Shown one piece after another: positions 1 to 5,209 of a stretch of DNA of 6,461 nt. Every line of letters begins with the position of its first letter. Within the stretch, counting starts at the first letter, position 1. The notes beneath the pieces were generated by a model. The model was not told the origin of the DNA, did not search any database, and worked only from the letters and a program-made list of their open reading frames with translations. The DNA is from an uncultured Porphyromonadaceae bacterium (GTDB lineage Bacteria; Bacteroidota; Bacteroidia; Bacteroidales; Muribaculaceae): positions 1 through 6,461 of the forward strand of contig CAMWKC010000124.1 in the NCBI GenBank assembly GCA_947174735.1, read 5' to 3'. The translations under genes and the position numbers were made by a program.

Positions 1-77
1 ATTCTAATATACCTAAGTATAATTATAAGAATAGGTCTGTTTTCGGGCTTCGGCAGCTGTAATTTAATTATGACTGT

Positions 78-108
78 TTTGTGGTGTTGGATTTTTATGT
101 TAACTTTG
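78..108 (+). promoter_or_regulatory. Bacteroidota-type promoter of the PH-domain gene
   Basis: TTTG at 78-81, a 19-base spacer and TAACTTTG at 101-108 match the Bacteroidota sigma-ABfr consensus (TTTG, 19-21 bases, TAnnTTTG) exactly. Transcription would start near 113-116, leaving a leader of about 40 bases before the ATG at 156. Because it overlaps the longer GTG-initiated reading frame (from 81), it argues against that upstream start. Confidence 0.6.
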
Positions 109-155
109 AACAGAGATTATCTGTATGTTTAATTTTAGCTGTCTTTGTTTACGTT

Positions 156-584
156 ATGAAGACTATTTATTTTAATTCAAGAGTTGATTGGTGGGTTTAT
201 GCCATTGTGTTGTTTTCTATTGTATACTGTATGACATTAGTATTGCTGACTTCTAACGATTATTGGTCCGGAATAGTGTTGTCAATTTTGTTGGCGGGTA
301 TAGAAGTTTTAATATTCGCTTCTGTAAAATATGCCATACGTGGTGATGAACTTGGAATCAGAATGTTTTATCGCTGGCATTGGTTTCCGATTGATAAAAT
401 TGCTGAAGTGAAAAATGTAACCGGTATTCAGAGTGCTGCCGCTCTGTCAAGACACCGTATCGCAATCAGATTTTCCGACCGTAAAATCCTAAAGAGCTTC
501 TTCCCGCTGGAAATCTCTCCAAAAGACAGTTCTTCCTTTATCTCAAATTTACAAACCATAAATCCGGCTATAAAATGTAATTAG
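156..584 (+). CDS. Small membrane protein with bacterial PH-like domain (bPH_4/YyaB type)
   Basis: A 142-residue protein that I assign to the bPH_4 family (Pfam PF06713, formerly DUF1200), whose biochemical function is unknown. It opens with the family's usual charged stretch ending in Asp-Trp-Trp (residues 11-13). Two hydrophobic segments follow, about 14-32 and 38-60, with a short loop between them, so the C-terminal part probably lies on one face of the inner membrane. Residues 63-142 form the PH-like beta domain, ending in an ISPKD motif (120-124), a short helix and NPAI (136-139), a typical family ending. The frame is open further upstream to a GTG at 81. I chose ATG 156 because it gives the standard N-terminus and because a good promoter lies inside the 81-155 stretch. 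No Shine-Dalgarno is visible, which is usual in this phylum. It runs towards the nuclease-like gene at 674-1501 and no terminator separates them. The family call is from recalled motifs, and the role (lipid or protein binding) is only inference. Confidence 0.8.
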   Translation: MKTIYFNSRVDWWVYAIVLFSIVYCMTLVLLTSNDYWSGIVLSILLAGIEVLIFASVKYAIRGDELGIRMFYRWHWFPIDKIAEVKNVTGIQSAAALSRHRIAIRFSDRKILKSFFPLEISPKDSSSFISNLQTINPAIKCN

Positions 585-590
585 GTATTT

Positions 591-698
591 ATGGACGTAC
601 CTTTGGCACGTGAGCCTGGTAATACCAAGATTGTACGCATAGACGACGTACCAGAAGCACATCTACATTTGTATTATTTATCTTTTTTAAAAACCTGA
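591..698 (+). other. Possible 35-codon ORF or gene remnant after the PH-domain gene
   Basis: An ATG at 591 opens 35 codons ending in TGA at 696-698. It lies in the same frame as the upstream PH-domain gene, six bases after that gene's TAG stop. The first 25 or so residues (beginning MDVPLAREPGN) read like real protein and the DNA is less AT-rich than its surroundings. The last ten residues are hydrophobic and overlap the 3' end of the convergent gene. I recognise no family. It may be a degenerate coding fragment, a tiny gene, or chance. The 8-base word GACGTACC occurs twice here (594-601 and 645-652). Confidence 0.2.
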
Positions 699-1501
699 GT
701 ATAGAAATAATTCTTGATATGTGCTGCAAAAGTAGTATGAGGGTCAATCAATTTAAAATTTTTTAATTGCTCGGCTGACATTACATTGCTACTTATTAGG
801 TCAAGCGGTACTACAAACACTTCTTCCGGTGAATCAGGTGTACCTCCGGTTCCGATAACTATTATGACTTTGAAGTGTGTATCATGTTGTATCTTATAAT
901 AGCGTTTTAGCTGATATTCATTAAATATTATTGTTGAAGCGCTACGATATTTACATTCTACCCAATAGACTACATTAAAGTTATCGCGAAATTTATGTCT
1001 GATTTTAAAATCCGGATTCAAACAGTTGATACCGTAAACACCTTCGCTTGACGTCGGGCCTTGATGCCATTCAAGTACAGAAAAGATATTACGGTTTTTG
1101 AAGCAGTTAGCTACATAGTCTTCAAATTGATTACCTTTTTCTTTATTTGTAAGTACCGTCTCTTCTATATCCGGCACAGGAAGCTCCGGTGGTAAATAAG
1201 CACCCGGCAGATATGAGGAAGTATCTTGTTTTTGATCAGTATCGTTATCTGGCTGTATATCGTGACTATAAGTGTCACAATCTTCTTTTTCATGGCTTGC
1301 CTCTTGTGCTGAGTCGTGAGAGCCGTTGGTGATATTTGAGAATGTGGATTCAGCTATCTTCTCCCGGGGAGGTGTAAAAGCACGTATACCGGTATTATTT
1401 ATTAGATTTTTTGCTTTTCGTCTATCTATAAAATCATTAATAACTTTTATAATGCCGATTAGCACTATAAAGCTACCAATGATAATTAAAGCAATATACA
1501 T
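674..1501 (-). CDS. Membrane-anchored PD-(D/E)XK nuclease-like protein
   Basis: A 275-residue protein in three parts. Residues 2-21 are a hydrophobic helix, followed by a basic patch (DRRKAKN, about 26-32) that predicts a cytoplasmic body. Residues 45-118 are a polar, acidic, probably disordered linker. Residues 119-275 form a domain with the hallmarks of PD-(D/E)XK nucleases of the Mrr/NERD-like kind: a helix with GNQFE (Glu127), Pro163-Asp164, a strand ending in the Glu182-Cys183-Lys184 dyad, and Gln197 in the next helix. All expected catalytic positions are present, so the domain may be active, although the substrate is unknown. Similar TM-linker-nuclease proteins are, as I recall, common uncharacterised proteins in Bacteroidetes. 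The ATG at 1501 is the first start giving the membrane helix, and only a weak purine-rich stretch precedes it. It is divergent from the DUF362 gene and convergent with the PH-domain gene. It could take part in DNA quality control or defence, but nothing here proves that. Confidence 0.7.
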   Translation of the reverse strand: MYIALIIIGSFIVLIGIIKVINDFIDRRKAKNLINNTGIRAFTPPREKIAESTFSNITNGSHDSAQEASHEKEDCDTYSHDIQPDNDTDQKQDTSSYLPGAYLPPELPVPDIEETVLTNKEKGNQFEDYVANCFKNRNIFSVLEWHQGPTSSEGVYGINCLNPDFKIRHKFRDNFNVVYWVECKYRSASTIIFNEYQLKRYYKIQHDTHFKVIIVIGTGGTPDSPEEVFVVPLDLISSNVMSAEQLKNFKLIDPHTTFAAHIKNYFYTQVFKKDK

Positions 1502-1541
1502 TTCTCTGTTAAATAATTAGAGGGTGATAATAAAGATTAAC

Positions 1542-1605
1542 AAGCTGCTTTTTCTTTATATCCTAAAATATTAGTCTGAACATAACTAATATCGGACAGC
1601 AGCTT
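1542..1605. repeat. Nested inverted repeat in the predicted leader of the nuclease-like gene
   Basis: The outer arms AAGCTGCT (1542-1549) and AGCAGCTT (1598-1605) are perfect 8-base complements. Inside them, ATATTAG (1568-1574) and CTAATAT (1586-1592) form a second perfect 7-base stem with an 11-base loop. A third complementary pair, TATCCT (1559-1564) and AGGATA (1611-1616), crosses the outer helix, so the RNA could fold as a pseudoknot or switch between folds. The element lies about 40 bases upstream of the minus-strand ATG. It could be a leader RNA structure or a protein-binding site. It is not an obvious terminator. Confidence 0.45.
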
Positions 1606-1624
1606 AATAAAGGATAAATTTTTA

Positions 1625-1655
1625 CAAATTTACAAATATTTTTAGTTGGTATAAA
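1625..1655 (-). promoter_or_regulatory. Predicted promoter of the nuclease-like gene
   Basis: Read on the minus strand, TTTA (1655-1652) is followed by a 19-base spacer and TAAATTTG (1632-1625). The -7 element matches TAnnTTTG exactly and the -33 element has one mismatch to TTTG. Transcription would start near 1618-1620, giving a leader of roughly 118 bases that contains the inverted repeat. The region is AT-rich, so a chance match is possible. Confidence 0.35.
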
Positions 1656-1683
1656 ATACGATTGGTTGTTTTCTTTAAAAGAA

Positions 1684-1716
1684 ATTGATGAATAACCATA
1701 TTTTTAACTAACTTTG
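1684..1716 (+). promoter_or_regulatory. Predicted promoter of the DUF362 gene
   Basis: ATTG at 1684-1687, a 21-base spacer and TAACTTTG at 1709-1716 fit the Bacteroidota promoter pattern with one mismatch in the -33 element. The -7 octamer is identical to the one before the PH-domain gene. Transcription should begin near 1721-1724, leaving a leader of about 110 bases. Confidence 0.5.
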
Positions 1717-1721
1717 CAATT

Positions 1722-1772
1722 GTAAGTGAAGGGGTTACGCCTTCCTCAAAGTGCTGACCAACTGTTTCTTAC
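1722..1772 (+). promoter_or_regulatory. Possible structured 5' leader of the DUF362 gene
   Basis: Near the predicted transcript start, GTAAG (1722-1726) is complementary to CTTAC (1768-1772) and could close a small domain. Inside it, GAAGG (1728-1732) and CCTTC (1740-1744) form a 5-bp hairpin with a 7-base loop. The word CAACTGTT occurs at 1759-1766 and again at 1819-1826, just before the ATG. I do not recognise a known riboswitch class, and five-base helices are weak evidence. Confidence 0.2.
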
Positions 1773-1832
1773 CAGAAATACTTTATTTAGTACCAAAATC
1801 ACATATTATTCAACTATACAACTGTTCACATT

Positions 1833-2834
1833 ATGAAACTACGTTCTGCAATGCTCGGTATGTTGGCAGCCGGTGTCTTCGGTCTGGCAGCTTCATGTTC
1901 GGGCAACAAGACTGCTCAGGTTGATGCTGAGGTAGCAGCCGATTCTGTTCCGACTGTTTATTACATTAAAGACATCAATCCTCAGAGTCTGGTAAAAGTC
2001 TATGAAGCACTTGGCCGTAAGGCGGAAGGAAAGAATATCGGTATTAAGATTTCGACAGGTGAGTCGAACAAGTCAAATCATCTTGACACAGCTCTTATAG
2101 CTGATCTGGTACGTTTGGTAAACGGTACATTCATCGAGTGTAACACAGCCTATAACGGCAACCGTAATTCTACCGAGAAGCATTATCAGACCGCTAAAGA
2201 ACACGGCTTTGTTGACCTTGCCGGTGTTGATATAATGGATGCCGACGGTGATACTGTCCTGACTGTAGGGCTGCCGGAGGGTCATCTTAAGAATAAGAAT
2301 TATGTCGGCAAGCACATTAACAATTATGACTTTGTAGTGGTGCTGTCACACTTCAAAGGCCACCAGATGGCCGGTTTCGGCGGTGCTCTCAAGAATATCT
2401 CGATAGGTATAGCTTCTGCCGATGGTAAATCGTGGATTCACTCTGCCGGAACTACCGATAATCCAGACACCGTATGGAGTAAAGTAGCTAAACAGGATGC
2501 CTTCTGTGAGTCTATGGCCGAAGCGGCTAAGGCTGTTGCTGACCATTACGGCCAGAATATACTTTATATCAATGTAGCTAACCGTCTGTCGGTAGATTGC
2601 GATTGCAACGGTAATCCCGCTGAACCTCACATGGCTGATATAGGTGTGTTAGCTTCTCTTGATCCTGTAGCTCTTGACCAGGCCTGTCTTGACATGGTAT
2701 TCAATAGTACAGACCCTGGTAAAGACGAACTTATAGAGCGTATCAATTCACGTAACGGTACACATACCGTTGACCATGCTGCGGCTATCGGAGTAGGCTC
2801 GAAAGAATATAAACTCGTTACTATTACTGAGTAA
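1833..2834 (+). CDS. DUF362-domain lipoprotein
   Basis: A 333-residue protein of the DUF362 family (Pfam PF04015), whose function is not established. Residues 1-21 are a lipoprotein-type signal peptide: a basic start, a hydrophobic core and AAS before Cys22. No acidic surface-export signal follows the cysteine, so a periplasm-facing lipoprotein is more likely than a surface one. Residues 40-333 hold the domain. Conserved-looking blocks are GESNKSNH (76-83), a HFKGH histidine motif (173-177), GFGGALKN (181-188), a CDC motif (256-258) with His266 and Asp269, a LASLDPVALDQA block (273-284), and GTHTVDHA (309-316). The clustered Cys, His and Asp residues suggest metal binding, which is inference. 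Many DUF362 proteins carry a ferredoxin-like 4Fe-4S cluster motif. This one has no CxxCxxC array. The ATG precedes a clear signal peptide and no Shine-Dalgarno is present. It is followed by a strong terminator, then the AspT-like transporter. Confidence 0.85.
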   Translation: MKLRSAMLGMLAAGVFGLAASCSGNKTAQVDAEVAADSVPTVYYIKDINPQSLVKVYEALGRKAEGKNIGIKISTGESNKSNHLDTALIADLVRLVNGTFIECNTAYNGNRNSTEKHYQTAKEHGFVDLAGVDIMDADGDTVLTVGLPEGHLKNKNYVGKHINNYDFVVVLSHFKGHQMAGFGGALKNISIGIASADGKSWIHSAGTTDNPDTVWSKVAKQDAFCESMAEAAKAVADHYGQNILYINVANRLSVDCDCNGNPAEPHMADIGVLASLDPVALDQACLDMVFNSTDPGKDELIERINSRNGTHTVDHAAAIGVGSKEYKLVTITE

Positions 2835-2871
2835 CTGTAGAATGTGAACCTATAGGACACTTTGAAACGTT

Positions 2872-2930
2872 AAGACTCTTGAAAGGTTGTTTATGACACG
2901 TCTTTCAGGAGTCTTTCTCTTTTCTCTTTC
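2872..2930 (+). terminator. Intrinsic terminator after the DUF362 gene
   Basis: Two 14-base arms (2872-2885 and 2902-2915) pair along their full length with one G-T mismatch and a 16-base loop. They are followed by a pyrimidine-rich, T-dominated tail (2916-2930). The hairpin begins 37 bases after the stop codon. It should separate the DUF362 gene from the transporter gene, or allow only partial read-through, yet I found no convincing promoter between it and the transporter ATG at 2968. Confidence 0.75.
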
Positions 2931-2967
2931 TGACTGAAATTCCAATTCTCAAAACTTAATTCTAATT

Positions 2968-4176
2968 ATGGACTGGTTCATTGACATATTGCGGCATTAC
3001 CCTGTGATACCTATTTTCTTTACTCTCGGTGTCGGTTTTTGGCTTGGCAAACTGAGATACGGCTCGTTTTCACTCGGTTCTGTAGCTGCCACACTGCTTG
3101 TGGGCATTATAGTAGGCCAACTCGATATACCTATACCGGCGGTGGTGAAGTCACTGTTCTTTATACTTTTCCTTTTTACTATAGGTTACAGTGTGGGACC
3201 TCAGTTCTTCCATGCTTTACGCGGTCACGGCTGGAAACAGGTCGGTTTTGCCGTGATAGAGGCGCTGATATGTGCCGGCACAGTGGTAGCGGCTGCCAAG
3301 ATTATGAATTACAGTACAGGCGAAGGGGTAGGGCTGTTTGCCGGTTCGCAGACATGCTCGGCAGCATTAGGTGTAATCAGTGATACAGTCCGTGGTCTGA
3401 CGGTACCTGAACCGGAGAAAATATATCTGGAACAAATAATTCCGGCTTGTTATGCGGTTACTTATGTTTTCGGTGCCATTGGTTCAGCCTGGTTTCTGTC
3501 GATGATGGGACCGAAAATGCTTGGCGGCCTGAAGAAAGTACAGGCTGAGGCCGCAGCTATAGAAAAAGCTGCCGAACCGTCGTCTAATTCTGATGCTAAC
3601 GAAAATAAACAACCGGAAACCATATCCGAACAGATCGAGACTACCGACATGGTCTTCATCGGTCTGGGTATAGCAGTCGGCTGTTTTATCGGTGCTATGT
3701 CCATAAGGTTAAAAAGTATTCCTATCTCTCTTAGTACTACCGGAGGGGCATTGCTTATGGGCCTGTTCTTAGGCTGGTACCGTAATCGTAAACCTAAATT
3801 CGGTTATATACCCTCGTCGGTAGTTTGGTTTCTTGACAACTTAGGTCTGAACGTCTTTATTGCTGTTATCGGCCTTACAGCCGGACCGGCATTTATACCT
3901 GCTGTAAAGAGTGTCGGTGTCACACTGGTGCTTGTAGGTGCTGTTTGCACTATGATACCGATGATAATCTGTATCTTTCTTGGCAATAAAGTATTCAAAT
4001 TTTCAGGCCCCGAGACATTGGGATGTGTGGCAGGAGGTCGTTGTGGTGTAGCTGCCATAGGAGCTATACAGGACTCTATCGGCAGTACTGTACCGATGGT
4101 AGGTTATACCGTTACTTACGCTACCGCCAACTTTATCCTTGTCTTCTCAAGTCTGATAGTCCTCTTTGTGGTCTGA
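2968..4176 (+). CDS. Compact AspT/YidE-type transporter lacking TrkA_C domains
   Basis: A 402-residue inner-membrane protein of the aspartate-alanine exchanger family (two Asp-Al_Ex domains, Pfam PF06826). The internal duplication is visible. GYSVGP (73-78) in the first half matches GLTAGP (302-307) in the second. AGSQTCSAALGVISD (125-139) matches AGGRCGVAAIGAIQD (355-369). VTYVFG (164-169) matches VTYATAN (382-388). Each half has about five hydrophobic helices, roughly 12-180 and 228-402. Characterised AspT antiporters run to about 540-560 residues because two cytoplasmic TrkA_C (RCK_C) domains sit between the halves. Here they are replaced by a polar, Ala/Glu-rich linker of about 40 residues (186-226). 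The substrate cannot be inferred, although dicarboxylates or amino acids are the family precedent. The ATG lies in an AT-rich context without Shine-Dalgarno. A GLPGLI-family gene follows after 52 bases with no terminator between, so co-transcription is plausible. Confidence 0.85.
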   Translation: MDWFIDILRHYPVIPIFFTLGVGFWLGKLRYGSFSLGSVAATLLVGIIVGQLDIPIPAVVKSLFFILFLFTIGYSVGPQFFHALRGHGWKQVGFAVIEALICAGTVVAAAKIMNYSTGEGVGLFAGSQTCSAALGVISDTVRGLTVPEPEKIYLEQIIPACYAVTYVFGAIGSAWFLSMMGPKMLGGLKKVQAEAAAIEKAAEPSSNSDANENKQPETISEQIETTDMVFIGLGIAVGCFIGAMSIRLKSIPISLSTTGGALLMGLFLGWYRNRKPKFGYIPSSVVWFLDNLGLNVFIAVIGLTAGPAFIPAVKSVGVTLVLVGAVCTMIPMIICIFLGNKVFKFSGPETLGCVAGGRCGVAAIGAIQDSIGSTVPMVGYTVTYATANFILVFSSLIVLFVV

Positions 4177-4228
4177 AGCCCCTACTCACTATATAAGGTC
4201 TCTTCTACTTTCCATAACTTTCAGAAAA

Positions 4229-5062
4229 ATGTACAGACTATTCTTTTCGTTCATTGTAAGTTTGGTGATGATAGCTTCATTCGCACAGACAGCTGATATT
4301 GAAGTCAGCTATCTGTACAGACATCCTGAACAAACTATGAGACGTGCAGAAGCAGATATTTGCAACCAATATATTTTGCTTTCCAATGGTAATGACTCCA
4401 AATTCTATTCTCCAAAGACAGAATATATTGATTCCATCGAATCAACCCCTGAAGGATTTGAGAGCTTCAATACATTCAAGAGAGTCTGTTACGAGAAAAG
4501 GCAATCGGAGCTTATACCACGAGTTGACGGTTCTTTCTATATTGTCAAATCATTTGGAAGAAAGAACATCCGCACTTACGATGTTGCAAGCGGAACACGT
4601 TTCAAATGGGATGAGCCTTTGATTGAAATAAACTGGGAGGTAACGGATTCAATTAAAAACATACTCGGTTATGAGTGTTTTATGGCACATACGGATTTTC
4701 ATGGTCGAAAATGGACAGTATGGTTTACACCGGAAATTCCTGTCAATGACGGTCCGTGGAAACTTCACGGACTTCCGGGTCTGATACTTGAAGCAGTTTG
4801 TGAAGGAGGTCAATATCATTTTGTAGCTGATGGGGTACAATATGCTAAGACTCCGTATTATAAAATATATAGTGAAGATAACTGGGAAATAATTTCAGGC
4901 AGCGACTTCTGGAATCTGAGGCGCTCATGCCTTGACAATCCTTCCCGTAATATGACTTCAAGTGCAAATATAATAGTTTACAATGGCATAAGCTACAAAA
5001 AATATCTTCCCAAAGAAATCGTAGATTATATCGAAACAGACTACATAGTGCACGATTCTTAG
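4229..5062 (+). CDS. Secreted GLPGLI-family protein
   Basis: A 277-residue protein of the GLPGLI family (TIGR01200), a Bacteroidota family of unknown function. The naming motif GLPGLILE is at 181-188, preceded by the family's WFTPEIPV (165-172) and GPWKLH (175-180), and by a conserved GYEC (147-150) and GRKW (159-162). Residues 1-19 form a signal peptide with predicted cleavage after SFA, leaving Gln20 as the mature N-terminus. No lipobox is present, so a soluble periplasmic or secreted protein is expected. The same frame can be extended upstream to a TTG at 4166 that overlaps the transporter gene. I chose ATG 4229 because it places the signal peptide at the N-terminus. It probably shares a transcript with the transporter upstream, and a weak hairpin follows its stop. 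Family members often appear near transport or metal-related genes, but its job here is not readable from sequence. Confidence 0.85.
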   Translation: MYRLFFSFIVSLVMIASFAQTADIEVSYLYRHPEQTMRRAEADICNQYILLSNGNDSKFYSPKTEYIDSIESTPEGFESFNTFKRVCYEKRQSELIPRVDGSFYIVKSFGRKNIRTYDVASGTRFKWDEPLIEINWEVTDSIKNILGYECFMAHTDFHGRKWTVWFTPEIPVNDGPWKLHGLPGLILEAVCEGGQYHFVADGVQYAKTPYYKIYSEDNWEIISGSDFWNLRRSCLDNPSRNMTSSANIIVYNGISYKKYLPKEIVDYIETDYIVHDS

Positions 5063-5073
5063 TTCTTTTGTTA

Positions 5074-5108
5074 TAAGAAAGAGTTCTTCAAAAGAATTTC
5101 TTAATTTT
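5074..5108 (+). terminator. AT-rich hairpin, possible terminator after the GLPGLI gene
   Basis: TAAGAAA (5074-5080) pairs with TTTCTTA (5097-5103), and TTCTT (5084-5088) with AAGAA (5092-5096), with a 3-base bulge (5081-5083) and a 3-base loop. An A and four or five Ts follow. The stem is GC-poor, so termination may be inefficient. A competing stem (5063-5070 with 5089-5096) overlaps it. Confidence 0.4.
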
Positions 5109-5152
5109 GCACTTGCCAGTTGCCTCTACGAACGAGTCTATTCCAGATTAAA

Positions 5153-5183
5153 TTTGGAGGCATAAAAGTTTTTTGTAGCTTTA
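5153..5183 (+). promoter_or_regulatory. Predicted promoter of the AAA ATPase gene
   Basis: TTTG at 5153-5156, a 19-base spacer and TAGCTTTA at 5176-5183 match the Bacteroidota consensus with one mismatch in the -7 element. Transcription would begin near 5189, about 20 bases before the ATG at 5210. A second -7-like octamer, TAATTTTG at 5102-5109, lacks a partner at the right distance. Confidence 0.45.
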
Positions 5184-5209
5184 CACATTAACCCCATCCC
5201 CAAAGGAGT

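Larger units (their letters stand above)
1502..1832. other. Divergent intergenic region (331 bases)
   Basis: This AT-rich stretch separates the starts of the nuclease-like gene (leftward) and the DUF362 gene (rightward). It holds a predicted promoter on each strand, a nested inverted repeat in the left part, and a possibly structured leader in the right part, each listed separately. No coding frame or tRNA was seen in it. Confidence 0.6.

Noticed and set aside
1..62. Open frame ending in TAA at 60-62 that could be the tail of an upstream gene
   Set aside because: Only about 20 codons are visible, the minus strand is also open across this stretch, and no family motif decides between them.
70..132. 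A 20-codon frame from ATG 70 overlapping the start of the PH-domain frame
   Set aside because: Short, Trp/Leu-rich without a recognisable motif, out of frame with the real gene and lying across the predicted promoter.
596..637. Possible bidirectional terminator between the convergent PH-domain and nuclease-like genes
   Set aside because: CGTAC (596-600) and GTACG (633-637) pair, with a second short stem inside, but an internal mismatch loop separates them and no T-run follows on either strand.
1326..1520. Plus-strand 64-codon frame opposite the 5' end of the nuclease-like gene
   Set aside because: Its hydrophobic run is the complement of the linker and membrane helix of the real gene. It has no motif of its own.
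2073..2860. Three minus-strand frames opposite the DUF362 gene
   Set aside because: They lie entirely or almost entirely within a well-supported gene and show no domain, signal peptide or promoter.
3039..4058. Plus- and minus-strand frames overlapping the transporter gene
   Set aside because: Shadows of the transporter codons. The transporter's own motifs are clear in its frame.
4344..4840. Frames overlapping the GLPGLI gene on both strands
   Set aside because: No motif, and they conflict with a gene supported by its signature sequence and signal peptide.
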